From: Phytopythium helicoides | Taxonomy: Eukaryota; Oomycota; Peronosporomycetes; Pythiales; Pythiaceae | Direction: 5' to 3' | NCBI GenBank assembly: GCA_024867545.1 | Contig: JANFNE010000009.1 | Location: 904,501 to 968,500, forward strand | DNA length: 64,000 nt | Shown: one piece after another, positions 33,291 to 43,632 of the stretch | Layout: each line of letters begins with the position of its first letter | Numbering within the stretch: position 1 is the first letter of the stretch | Program-made: the position numbers and the translations under genes | The notes under the pieces: generated by a model | Seen by the model: only the letters and a program-made list of their open reading frames with translations | Told to the model about the DNA's origin: nothing | Database searches by the model: none

Positions 33291-34267
33291 ATGCTGCGCG
33301 GACGGCGCGCGCTGGTTGTGGGGCTGCTCAACAAGCACTCGCTGGCGGCAGGTGCGGCGCAGGCGCTGCTGGACCAGGGCGCGCGCGTGCTGCTGGCGTC
33401 TCGGCACGCGCTGTCGCCGGCCCAGCGCGCGGCCTGTGGGCTCCGCGCTCCGAGCGACGACGCGCTGCGCTTCGCCGAGTGCGACGTGGAGGACGACGCG
33501 AGCGTCGAGGCGCTGGCTGCGCGCTGTGGCGACGAGTTCGGCGGGCGCCTCGACGTGCTCGTGCACTCGGTGGCGTTCGCGCCCAAGGATGCGTTCGCGC
33601 AGGGCCCGCGCGCCTTCCTGGGCACCAGCAGGGCCGCGTGGTCGCAGGCGCTGGACGTGAGCGCCTACAGCCTCGTGGCGCTCACGCGGGCGACGCACCC
33701 GCTGCTCGCTGCTGCGGGAGGAGAAGGAGAGGAGCGAGCGGGAGCCAGCGTCGTCGCCATGACGTACGCGGGAGCCTCGCGCGTCATGCCCAGCTACAAC
33801 GTCATGGGGCCAGCCAAGGCCGCGCTGGAGGCCGCGGCGAGACAGCTGGCGTTCGAGCTGGGGCCAGACGGGATCCGCGTCAACTGCGTGAGCCCAGGAC
33901 CCATGAACACGGTCTCCGCGCGCGGCATCCCCGGCATCTCGGTGCGTCCGCGGGCCGTTCGACTCTAGACTAGGGAGGACCAGGGACTGACGGAGGCGTG
34001 TGAGCGCAGAGGATGCGCAAGTACGCGGCCGAGCACGCGCCGATGCCCAGCGCGCCGACGATCGCGGACGTGGGCTCCGTCACGGCGTTCCTGGCCAGCG
34101 ACCTGGCGGCGTCCATCACGGGCCAAACCATCTACGGTGGGGAGGTTGCTCTCGACGTGACGGAGTGAATACGAGCTAACTCGTGTAAACGATGCTTTGC
34201 AGTTGATGGCGGACTGAGCGCGATGGCGCCGTACATGCGGGACACAAGCGCCTCGACTAGTTCGTAG
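33291..34267 (+). CDS. FabI-type enoyl-[acyl-carrier-protein] reductase
   Basis: Exons 33291..33941, 34010..34136, 34203..34267 (280 aa). Short-chain-reductase fold with FabI features: start RRALVVGLLNKHSLAAGAAQ (the FabI G-x-x-N-x-x-S-I-A-W-G loop), VLVHSVAFAPKD, and catalytic Y-x6-K in MPSYNVMGPAKAALEAA preceded by TYAGASRVMP as in FabI; then GIRVNCVSPGPM and, at the end of the protein, GQTIYVDGGLSAM. Reaction: NAD(P)H-dependent reduction of trans-2-enoyl-ACP in type II fatty-acid synthesis. The frame stays open 61 codons upstream to an ATG at 33108, which would add an Arg/Ser-rich, acid-poor presequence that could target a mitochondrion; that start is only 24 bp from the divergent gene. 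The 3' exons were placed by phase. Confidence 0.8.
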
Positions 34268-34821
34268 CGGCTTCAAGCTGGCGTCGTCGTCGCGTCGGTA
34301 GTCTCTAGGGTACCTATCGTTGAAGGCAATCTCGGTTTTCATCGTTTCAAACGCCACCTCAGCACAGGATTCTCCAGCACAAATTGCTGGCGAGTCTCAG
34401 AAAACAGCTCCATGAGCTTCGCTTTCTCCTACGTGGTGTAGAGTATCGCACAGCATCCCGATTTGAAGAGATAGCCACTGGCGATTCGTAAGTCGTCAGC
34501 GATTTGCCTTAGAGCTGCTGGCGCGGTGCTCTTCACTCTGCATGCCAATCGGATCGTAAAGGATCTCAGCGCTGCCAAAGCGCTCATCCTAGGACTGGCA
34601 TGGCCGTTTCAGTCGATTTCAAAAGTGAATTGCCGCGAACGTCAAGCACAAACAGTTGTACAGTACTGCACAGCACGCTACTGTACAGTACTTCCTGTAC
34701 TCGCAAGTTGACGATCAACGCTACTAAGGGGACTCACCAGGACTCCAGACAGGACAGTCACTAGCTATCCTTCTTCTCACTCCGCATTCTGTGGCCTTCC
34801 CAGCAAGCGTCACTGCAAACA
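34268..34821. other. Intergenic stretch with GTACAGTAC repeats
   Basis: No gene seen. 34655..34700 holds several overlapping TGTACAGTACT palindromes, a motif also seen at about 47606..47621 and 62808..62822. Confidence 0.4.
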
Positions 34822-35871
34822 ATGGTCTTTCGCCTTCTATCCCTCGGATCCGCCCTACTAGCAGTCGCGTCTGCAACTTCCTGCTCGGGCCTTCCGGTTT
34901 TCTTTTTCCACGGTATACTGGGAAATCGCGAAAGTGCTGTCAACTACGTCGCCAACCTCACGGCTGAAGGCCGAGTCGTCGTCCCGCTGAGCTTTTGTGA
35001 AAATGAATGTTCGCTCGAGTCCATCAAGTCGCAAGTCCCCATGGCCATCGCACAGATCCGTGAGATCGTCAACGACAACTCCACCTTCGACGACGGATAC
35101 ATCTTCATCGCGCACTCGCAGGGTGGTCAAATATCTCGCTCTGTGATCGAGATGATGGATGACCACAAGGTGCGCAAGTACATCAGTCTCGCGGGTATCC
35201 AGAATGGAGTCTTCTTCGGTCCACAGGACACGGAGCTCACTGAGGGACTCGCGGCATTCAACGCTGCTGTGTTCCCCAACACCACCGGATTCGACTACAC
35301 GGCATACTCGGGTGACCAGTACAAGGGCGAAATGCAGCGTGACCTCATCGAGTTCTTGCTGCTCAACCCTCAGTGGGCCTACACCTACTCCCAGCCAAAC
35401 CTCATCCGCTCACCCGTCTTCGAGTCATGGGCCGCCTCCAATCCGCACCTGCCACTCGTCAACAACGTCAACCCGTGTGCCACCAACGACACCGTGTGCA
35501 CGGACGCCAAGGCACAGCGCAAGGCTAACTTCCTCAAGCTCGAGGAGGCACATTTCTTCGGCTCAGCGGATGATGGTCTCGTGACGCCATGGCAGCTCGA
35601 GATTCTGGGTCAGACGAGTGAAGTGGACACGCTGGACGAGATCGTCACCAAGTTTGACAACTTCACGATCCTGGATGTGACGGAGACTCGGGAGTACTTG
35701 AACGACACGTATGGATTGCGCACGCTTGATGAGCGTGGTGGACTGTTCATCCACGACATCGATGGCGTCGGACATGGCTGCTGGATCGAGGATATTACTG
35801 TCGCTGAGCAAGGTATGGACTGTGACTTCGGTCCTGTGTACGACAAGTACATTTATATCCTTCTGAAGTAG
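34822..35871 (+). CDS. Secreted palmitoyl-protein-thioesterase-like hydrolase, copy 1
   Basis: 349 aa, one exon. Signal peptide MVFRLLSLGSALLAVASA. Alpha/beta hydrolase of the PPT type: LPVFFFHGILGNRES (oxyanion loop), nucleophile elbow AHSQGGQISRSVIEM, SADDGLVTPWQLEILG supplying the acid, and DGVGHGCW supplying the His. Several NxS/T sites (NLTAEG, NDNSTF, NTTGF, NDTVC) and paired Cys fit secretion. PPT enzymes remove fatty acyl groups from Cys thioesters; the true substrate of these secreted forms is unknown. Middle nearly identical to copies 2-4. It forms a tail-to-tail inverted pair with copy 2. Confidence 0.85.
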   Translation: MVFRLLSLGSALLAVASATSCSGLPVFFFHGILGNRESAVNYVANLTAEGRVVVPLSFCENECSLESIKSQVPMAIAQIREIVNDNSTFDDGYIFIAHSQGGQISRSVIEMMDDHKVRKYISLAGIQNGVFFGPQDTELTEGLAAFNAAVFPNTTGFDYTAYSGDQYKGEMQRDLIEFLLLNPQWAYTYSQPNLIRSPVFESWAASNPHLPLVNNVNPCATNDTVCTDAKAQRKANFLKLEEAHFFGSADDGLVTPWQLEILGQTSEVDTLDEIVTKFDNFTILDVTETREYLNDTYGLRTLDERGGLFIHDIDGVGHGCWIEDITVAEQGMDCDFGPVYDKYIYILLK

Positions 35872-36187
35872 GAGAGGTGCCTGTCGGGGTCAAAATGTAA
35901 AGGAGTCGGCAACAGTTTGGATGTCCATTCTTGCCACAGAAACCATATTCTGTGGCAGTAACTCCAGATATGTTAACGTTGTTCATGTTTTCGCCGTCGA
36001 TTTAGGATGAACTGTGTCCATGTTGACTTCATTGTTGTTCAACTCTAATATCTAAGAAATGCTCGAATATTCCTGCACGGTTCAACCAACTCCACACTCA
36101 ATGATAGATAAGCGACAACAAAATGCCAGCACCAAAATTCATGAGCCAAGCATGATGCAATTGCTACGAAGCACAACATCTAATAAC

Positions 36188-37249
36188 TCACTGCAGAAGA
36201 GTATAAATGTACTTGTCGTACACAGCGTCGAAGCTGCACACAGTGCCGTCCGTACCAGTCGTGTCGGCAATCCAGCAGCCATGTCCGACGCCATCGATGT
36301 CGTGGATGAACAGTCCACCACGCTCATCAAGCGTGCGCAATCCATACGTGTCGTTCAAGTACTCCCGAGTCTCCGTCACATCCAGGATCGTGAAGTTGTC
36401 AAACTTGGTGACGATCTCGTCCAGCGTGTCCACTTCACTCGTCTGACCCAGAATCTCGAGCTGCCATGGCGTCACGAGACCATCATCCGCTGAACCGAAG
36501 AAATGTGCCTCCTCGAGCTTGAGGAAGTTAGCCTTGCGCTGTGCCTTGGCGTCCGTGCACACGGTGTCGTTTGTGGCACACGGGTTGACGTTGTTGACGA
36601 GTGGCAGGTGCGGATTGGAGGCGGCCCATGACTCGAAGACGGGTGAGCGGATGAGGTTTGGCTGGGAGTAGGTGTAGGCCCACTGAGGGTTGAGCAGCAA
36701 GAACTCGATGAGGTCACGCTGCATTTCGCCCTTGTACTGGTCACCCGAGTATGCCGTGTAGTCGAATCCGGTGGTGTTGGGGAACACAGCAGCGTTGAAT
36801 GCCGCGAGTCCCTCAGTGAGCTCCGTGTCCTGTGGACCGAAGAAGACTCCATTCTGGATACCCGCGAGACTGATGTACTTGCGCACCTTGTGGTCATCCA
36901 TCATCTCGATCACGGAGCGAGATATTTGACCACCCTGCGAGTGCGCGATGAAGATGTATCCGTCGTCGAAGGTGGAGTTGTCGGTGACGATCTCACGGAT
37001 CTGTGCGATGGCCATGGGGACTTGCGACTTGATGGACTCGAGCGAACATTCATTTTCACAAAAGCTCAGCGGGACGACGACTCGGCCTTCAGCCGTGAGG
37101 TTGGCGACGTAGTTGACAGCATTTTCGCGATTTCCAGTCACGCCGTGGAAGAAGAAGACAGGGAGACCCGAGCTGGTCTGGTTGTAGTCTTCGCCTGCGG
37201 CCGCGGTGGCGAGGATGGCAGCAACAATAGCCAGCGAGCGGAAGACCAT
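36188..37249 (-). CDS. Secreted palmitoyl-protein-thioesterase-like hydrolase, copy 2
   Basis: 353 aa from ATG 37249 (MVFRSLAIVAAILATAAAGE); nine more in-frame codons exist upstream. Same catalytic elements: FFFHGVTGNRENA, AHSQGG, SADDGL, DGVGHGCW. The N-terminus is identical to copy 3, while the central part matches copy 1 (ENECSLESIK, TELTEGLAAF). The C-terminus reads IADTTGTDGTVCSF, unlike copy 1. It faces copy 1 tail to tail across about 316 bp. Confidence 0.85.
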   Translation of the reverse strand: MVFRSLAIVAAILATAAAGEDYNQTSSGLPVFFFHGVTGNRENAVNYVANLTAEGRVVVPLSFCENECSLESIKSQVPMAIAQIREIVTDNSTFDDGYIFIAHSQGGQISRSVIEMMDDHKVRKYISLAGIQNGVFFGPQDTELTEGLAAFNAAVFPNTTGFDYTAYSGDQYKGEMQRDLIEFLLLNPQWAYTYSQPNLIRSPVFESWAASNPHLPLVNNVNPCATNDTVCTDAKAQRKANFLKLEEAHFFGSADDGLVTPWQLEILGQTSEVDTLDEIVTKFDNFTILDVTETREYLNDTYGLRTLDERGGLFIHDIDGVGHGCWIADTTGTDGTVCSFDAVYDKYIYTLLQ

Positions 37250-37299
37250 GGTTCCTTGTTGGAGAGGCGTGGCCACTTGAGGACTTGCGCACGAAATGC

Positions 37300-38360
37300 G
37301 ATGTGTTCAAGGCCGCCACCCTCTAGCTCATAGGATGGGTGTGCAAATCTTGCGGAGACCGTAGGATGCCAGCCTGAATGTACAGAGTCAGCACGGTATC
37401 CGTAATGTACCATATGTTTGGTACGATCCGAACATCTTTGACTAGCAAATGCCTCACGACGAAGCGATCACGCGGGAAAATCTTGATCCCAGCTGTCCGG
37501 CTGGTGCCGACACTTCCACTCGAAGCACCAGCTTTGCACCACTTCGATGGGAAATGCTCCAGTCGCAGCGATAGAGTGACAGGCGACGGGATCTCGACAC
37601 GTCTGCCGCCGCACTTGCGTGGCTGCCCATCCTGCGTGGCTTTCCGACTGCGGAGGCGAAATGATCGCTTGCTGGTCGCTGCAGAAACGAGCATTAGGAC
37701 AGTACAAGGCATGGTCCTGCGCGGGGACCACGGGATACTCCGGGGCCCTGCGTATCGAGGTGAGGTTTATCATTTGGGTATGTTTTTTTCTCGACGCTAG
37801 GTAAACTCGTGGGAGTAAATGCATGTATGCTTGCACCGTATGAGCTGGAGTGGGCTAGATGCTATCTTCGATCTTTTCATACAGTTGTCCGTGATGGGTC
37901 CACATCGAGCTAACTTTGCAGCACACGTGTAACACGTTCTCATTTCGAAAGATCACCACCTCAGTGATTCATTGTAGCGTAAATGTCGATACAGTAAATG
38001 TATCGGGTAGATGCACGTGGAGAAGCGCTCTGTAAGCTAGCAGACGGCACGTTGCTCAGGCATCTTCGTGTCTGGCTGTGTCAATGTTGTTTTGTCGTGA
38101 AGATTCTCGATCGATAGCATTGGTGTTGCAGTTGAGTGTGCTGTATTGAATGGCTGCAAGCACGTGCCAGCAAAGCCCCAGTGATCGATTACCGCTTCTA
38201 CGTACCTTGCACCATGACTAGCGGGGTATGATCAGAATAATCACTGTCATTGCCAATGCTGGTGCACAGAGATAGTGAGTGAGAGATCAGCAGTACGGAA
38301 AGCAGGGGGCAGAGCTCCCGTGGCCAGCGGTGCACGCTCCACTAATCAATTTACGCGCTC
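37300..38360. other. Gene-free stretch between hydrolase copies 2 and 3
   Basis: About 1 kb. Open frames here (for example 37378..37800 and its complement) overlap on both strands and show no family signature, so I see no gene. Confidence 0.4.
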
Positions 38361-38368
38361 ACCCAGTG

Positions 38369-38386
38369 GTCACTTTACTTTTTCAC
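38369..38386 (+). promoter_or_regulatory. Initiator-like element upstream of hydrolase copy 3
   Basis: GTCACTTTACTTTTTCAC about 55-70 bp before the ATG at 38441 fits the oomycete initiator pattern. Confidence 0.45.
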
Positions 38387-38440
38387 GCCTAAGTGCTCAA
38401 GTGCCCAACGCTGTTCTCCGTGAGACCTCAACAAGCAACC

Positions 38441-39502
38441 ATGGTCTTTCGCTCGCTGGCTATTGTTGCTGCCATCCTCGCCACCGCGGCCGCAGGCGAA
38501 GACTACAACCAGACCAGCTCGGGTCTCCCTGTCTTCTTCTTCCACGGCGTTCGATCAAACCGTACCAGCGCCGACAACTACGTCGCCAACCTCACGGCTG
38601 AAGGCCGAGTCGTCGTCCCCCTGAGCTTTTGCGAGTACCCTTGCTCAGTCGAATCGATTAAGTCGCAAGTCCCCATGGCCATCGCACAGATCCGTGAGAT
38701 CGTCACCGACAACTCCACCTTCGACGACGGATACATCTTCGTTGGTCACTCACAAGGAGGCCAAATATCTCGCTCCGTGATCGAGATGATGGATGACCAC
38801 AAGGTGCGCAAGTACATCAGTCTCGCGGGTATCCAGAATGGAGTCTTCTTCGGTCCACAGGACACGACCCTGACAGAGTCGATCTCTTCCTTCAACGCTG
38901 CTGTGTTCCCCAACACCACCGGATTCGACTACACGGCATACTCGGGTGACCAGTACAAGGGCGAAATGCAGCGTGACCTCATCGAGTTCTTGCTGCTCAA
39001 CCCTCAGTGGGCCTACACCTACTCCCAGCCAAACCTCATCCGCTCACCCGTCTTCGAGTCATGGGCCGCCTCCAATCCACACCTGCCACTCGTCAACAAC
39101 GTCAACCCGTGTGCCACAAACGACACCGTGTGCACGGACGCCAAGGCACAGCGCAAGGCTAACTTCCTCAAGCTCGAGGAGGCACATTTCTTCGGCTCAG
39201 CGGATGATGGTCTCGTGACGCCATGGCAGCTCGAGATTCTGGGTCAGACGAGTGAAGTGGACACGCTGGACGAGATCGTCACCAAGTTTGACAACTTCAC
39301 GATCCTGGATGTGACGGAGACTCGGGAGTACTTGAACGACACGTATGGATTGCGCACGCTTGATGAGCGTGGTGGACTGTTCATCCACGACATCGATGGG
39401 GTTGCTCATAGCTGCTGGGTCAAAGATGTCACCCTAGCTGATGGCACTGTGTGCAGCTTCGACGCTGTGTACGACCAGCACATCTATAGTCTTTTGAAGT
39501 AG
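38441..39502 (+). CDS. Secreted palmitoyl-protein-thioesterase-like hydrolase, copy 3
   Basis: 353 aa from ATG 38441 (MVFRSLAIVAAILATAAAGE). Distinct 5' third: GVRSNRTSADNY, FCEYPCSVESIK and VGHSQGGQ, so the elbow is the more usual G-H-S-Q-G. Central DTTLTESISSFNAAV and C-terminal DGVAHSCWVKDVTLADGT are shared with copy 4. Catalytic Ser, Asp and His are all in place. Single exon. Confidence 0.85.
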   Translation: MVFRSLAIVAAILATAAAGEDYNQTSSGLPVFFFHGVRSNRTSADNYVANLTAEGRVVVPLSFCEYPCSVESIKSQVPMAIAQIREIVTDNSTFDDGYIFVGHSQGGQISRSVIEMMDDHKVRKYISLAGIQNGVFFGPQDTTLTESISSFNAAVFPNTTGFDYTAYSGDQYKGEMQRDLIEFLLLNPQWAYTYSQPNLIRSPVFESWAASNPHLPLVNNVNPCATNDTVCTDAKAQRKANFLKLEEAHFFGSADDGLVTPWQLEILGQTSEVDTLDEIVTKFDNFTILDVTETREYLNDTYGLRTLDERGGLFIHDIDGVAHSCWVKDVTLADGTVCSFDAVYDQHIYSLLK

Positions 39503-41986
39503 AAATGCTTTGTAGGAGCAAAGCTTGCTTTTGCTCTTGCGAGGCTTTGACTACCGATAGTAAACGTGGACAAAAGACTGAGATTTCCATTTCACTGATC
39601 ACCTTCCACATCACAATCTCCTTCTCTGGTATCGCTCACAATCCAGAGCTACCGTTCAGCATACTAGGTAGGGCTTATCCTGCCCTGCCCAAGTAGTGCA
39701 AATTCAGCCAAATTATTAACTTTGCACATATGCGCCACTGACCTCCATTCGCTATCCGTACACAACTGAGGTGAACAAATCGTCATTCCGATATGCTAGG
39801 CCAATCATAGGAGGATGGCGAAGTATGAACTATGAAGCATTGACATTTTATTGGAGTATTATGTGGAACACCAGTAGCAGCAATGAAAAAGGTGCTGGCA
39901 CATGACTCAAAAATGCTCTATGGAATCCACGTAGATGCTGGCGATTGACCTAAAGCTTTAGCCTACTGAGTGACAAACTTTGAGATCAACCCTTTTGCCG
40001 AAAACGCGACATCAAACTACCTTCTATGAACCCACCAATCTGTTGCCAGTTTTTCGGTGCGAATACAAAGTAATCCCAGAATGTTCCACCTCCTTTACTG
40101 CTCCGGAGCTAATCAACACAATTCACCAATACTCCTTTAATCTCCAACATGTCAAGACGACAGCTAAACTACCCACTGTCACTTGCGGCAGAGACTTGCT
40201 GCTCCTGCTCTAACTGCTGTCATGGATATTTGGGCTCTTGTTCAAACACGCGAGTCCCAGTTTTGCTTCTTACAAATAATCTCAAATAACATCATGGTGC
40301 TTGTCGCTCACGTTTCCCCTTGAATTTTGCGAGGAACTTCATTACTTGTGAAAAGTGGGTAACCAGTATCACATTTCTGTATCATTCGATTGCATTCGGG
40401 CCTGTCTTTCCATTGCGTACTGCATTCTTTCCAAATACAATAGCACGTCCATCCAACAAACAAGTTGCGACTTCCGACCTGCTGTTCTTGTCGCCAGCAT
40501 CAACGCTCTCCCCAAATCATTGTTGACTACATTCGAGTCAATGCCTTGAACAACTAAACAATTGAGCCTCTCCAATGTGCTTTTCGACATGACACAGTTG
40601 ATCTCTTATCGCTGATACTTCCACTGGAAAGCGATATCAGCGAAGCGAGATGGAATCATAACCCCGAAACCATGTATCTCTAATCAATCTTTATCAGCAA
40701 GAAGAGCACACACCGAAGGATGTTAATCCAATTCAGACTCTTCTCTCTCAGTCGCTAAATTTTCCATTGCTCATTTGGTGTGGGAGAATGTCTTTCATCT
40801 TTATTCACGAAGTCATACGTGGAAGGAAATCCACAATCACACATAAGTCCGCGGTGGCTTCGATCAACGTTTTTTCAACGCAAGATCGCCCACTCCTACG
40901 GCCACAGATAGCGGAGCAGGAGTGCTGTCCATGATTCACAATCAGCACACATTCGTGCACCAAACGCTCTTGATGATTGCCCTCAGTCGTGAGCAACGCC
41001 CTCGTTTATGGTTTGTTTTCAAGAGCGAAATCGTGCGCGTTGGGAAAGCTGCTAAACCCGTCGATGCAGTGGCGTATAAATGTCATCCAAGCGCTCAACC
41101 AGACGGCGGCAAATGAAGCCTTGTGTGTTGTCTACCTGATCCAAACCAGCGAGGAGACGGGTTATATGAACTGTAGCAAATCAGTACGGAGGAGATCAGT
41201 ACACTGAAGTGTTCACTTTTCGAGTTGTGATTTTTGCAGAGCTTTGGCACAGCAATTTCGAAGTGAAAGTGTCGTAGAAAGTGAATCAAGCAATGTGTTT
41301 GACGTAAGTGCATTTCTAGGAGCATGGTGCTTGCTGCAGAATTGAATTCGTGGATTACGGGAGAACCTCGACGACAAAGGCATATCTTGGACGGTGTTCG
41401 ATCTCTCGAGCCTTGAGATGATGCGAGTATTACACAATCACGGCATGGTTGACGGGGAAGATTCGAATCGTAATACTGCCAAGTCATGCTCCAGCCGCTT
41501 CGTAGGTACTGTGGTGGTAGGATTGTGGCGACTGGGAGATTCCGGTACTACGTGTCAATCGTTGACTGAATGAAGACCATGCCGCTGGACGTATGATACT
41601 CCAGGGACATGAAACCGTTTCAGTGGCCATCGTCTCGCAGGAATTGATTCCGTCTAACGAGGACATTCGGCTCGAGTCAACGCGCAGCACATCAATCAGC
41701 CGGCTCTTGACCTTGAGTGCTTACGAAAGATACGAGTTTACGGTTGCAACATTGTGCCAGGACGTGGAAAGCAAGCGCAGAGCAACATGTATGCTTTGGA
41801 TAGAACTCGTGCCCCAACGATGGTGCGATAAACACTAGAAGTCCTCGTGCTGTAGAGCTTTTGTCACCAAGCTCGACTGATTGTGAATAACGATCCGGAC
41901 GCGCAACATCGCTCACTACCCAACGTCCATCGCACCAAACAAGCAAACCAGTCACTATCACCATCCCCAAACGCGTTCAGTCAACC
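39503..41986. other. Gene-poor 2.5 kb stretch
   Basis: More A+T than its surroundings. I see no intact gene. A decayed ankyrin-like stretch may lie on the minus strand at about 40369..41000; otherwise nothing. Confidence 0.45.
40369..41000 (-). pseudogene. Possible decayed ankyrin-repeat gene
   Basis: Two short minus-strand frames carry ankyrin-like lines: VVQGIDSNVVNNDLGRALMLA (40480..40560) and LLTTEGNHQERLVHECVLI..NHG (about 40920..41000), recalling the N-x-x-G-x-T-A-L-M-x-A and E-G-N-H-x-E patterns. They are separated by stops and the similarity is weak. Could be chance. Confidence 0.25.
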
Positions 41987-43075
41987 ATGATCTTCCGCTC
42001 GCTGTCTGCTATCTCCACCGTCTACGTCCTCGCTGTTGGCGCCTCCTCCGCATCGATCTTCGCCTGCGCTGGCGAGACGCAGGTCAGCAGCACCGGACTC
42101 CCTGTCTTCTTCTTCCACGGCGTGACTGGAAATCGCGAAAATGCTGTCAACTACGTCGCCAACCTCACGGCTGAAGGCCGAGTCGTCGTCCCGCTGAGCT
42201 TTTGTGAAAATGAATGTTCGCTCGAGTCCATCAAGTCGCAAGTCCCCATGGCCATCGCACAGATCCGTGAGATCGTCAACGACAACTCCACCTTCGACGA
42301 CGGATACATCTTCATCGCGCACTCGCAGGGTGGTCAAATATCTCGCTCCGTGATCGAGATGATGGATGACCACAAGGTGCGCAAGTACATCAGTCTCGCG
42401 GGTATCCAGAATGGAGTCTTCTTCGGTCCACAGGACACGACCCTGACAGAGTCGATCTCTTCCTTCAACGCTGCTGTGTTCCCCAACACCACCGGATTCG
42501 ACTACACGGCATACTCGGGTGACCAGTACAAGGGCGAAATGCAGCGTGACCTCATCGAGTTCTTGCTGCTCAACCCTCAGTGGGCCTACACCTACTCCCA
42601 GCCAAACCTCATCCGCTCACCCGTCTTCGAGTCATGGGCCGCCTCCAATCCACACCTGCCACTCGTCAACAACGTCAACCCGTGTGCCACAAACGACACC
42701 GTGTGCACGGACGCCAAGGCACAGCGCAAGGCTAACTTCCTCAAGCTCGAGGAGGCACATTTCTTCGGCTCAGCGGATGATGGTCTCGTGACGCCATGGC
42801 AGCTCGAGATTCTGGGTCAGACGAGTGAAGTGGACACGCTGGACGAGATCGTTACCAAGTTCGACAACTTCACGATCCTGGATGTGACGGAGACTCGGGA
42901 GTACTTGAACGACACGTATGGATTGCGCACGCTTGATGAGCGTGGTGGACTGTTCATCCACGACATCGATGGGGTTGCTCATAGCTGCTGGGTCAAAGAT
43001 GTCACCCTAGCTGATGGCACTGTGTGCAGCTTCGACGCTGTGTACGACCAGCACGTCTACAGCCTTTTGAAGTAA
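41987..43075 (+). CDS. Secreted palmitoyl-protein-thioesterase-like hydrolase, copy 4
   Basis: 362 aa starting MIFRSLSAISTVYVLAVGAS, with its own N-terminus (SSASIFACAGETQVSSTG). After FFFHGVTGNRENA it follows copies 1/2 (ENECSLESIK, NDNSTF, IAHSQGG), then switches to copy 3 type (TTLTESISSF ... DGVAHSCWVKDVTLADGT). Catalytic residues intact. The switch lies between about 42330 and 42440. Single exon. Confidence 0.85.
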   Translation: MIFRSLSAISTVYVLAVGASSASIFACAGETQVSSTGLPVFFFHGVTGNRENAVNYVANLTAEGRVVVPLSFCENECSLESIKSQVPMAIAQIREIVNDNSTFDDGYIFIAHSQGGQISRSVIEMMDDHKVRKYISLAGIQNGVFFGPQDTTLTESISSFNAAVFPNTTGFDYTAYSGDQYKGEMQRDLIEFLLLNPQWAYTYSQPNLIRSPVFESWAASNPHLPLVNNVNPCATNDTVCTDAKAQRKANFLKLEEAHFFGSADDGLVTPWQLEILGQTSEVDTLDEIVTKFDNFTILDVTETREYLNDTYGLRTLDERGGLFIHDIDGVAHSCWVKDVTLADGTVCSFDAVYDQHVYSLLK

Positions 43076-43572
43076 GTGTCGCCTTTGGTTGGGGGAGTCA
43101 GCATTCGTCTCCCACCACAAGCGCTCTGGGTTGTGGCGAGGAGGACTGAGGCATGATCTCTAGTTTGAGGAAAACTTACAATGGACAACGTAGAGATGTT
43201 TGTTCCTCTTGGTAGCATGTTGTTCGCAGCATGAGTGATTCAGTCTATACAGTACCGAACATAGAGTGCCCACAGCTTGTCAAGGTGCCTGCAGATGTTT
43301 CTTGATGATCAGCTCGTTCTCTCTCACCAGATGTGCGCTGCGTTAGCCGCCGCGTGCCATACAAACCACGGCAGTAGCGCTAACGACGTGGCACCTTCCG
43401 CTGCGCCACCTGCATCGCTTTGATCAGCATTAATCTATGTGGTGCCTGCCCATCCGGTGCTCTTCCTCCTGACAGCCTTTACATGGCCGTCCAGAAGGTC
43501 TCAGTCATTGAGTCAGAGTCCCAAGAGGCCCATGGCACCGAGTGCTCACGCGTGTGATCGCCGCCCGCTGTT
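43076..43572. other. Intergenic stretch before LPMO G
   Basis: About 500 bp with no gene seen; it should contain the 3' end of hydrolase copy 4 and the distal promoter of LPMO G. Confidence 0.4.
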
Positions 43573-43589
43573 CGCTCACTCGCAGATTT
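43573..43589 (+). promoter_or_regulatory. Oomycete-type initiator upstream of LPMO G
   Basis: CGCTCACTCGCAGATTT about 45-60 bp before the ATG at 43633, close to the 16-base oomycete core promoter (GCTCATTYYNCAWTTT). Confidence 0.55.
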
Positions 43590-43632
43590 GCAGCCAGCCC
43601 CCAACCCAGCTCCTCGATCGGCAGCAGCGACC

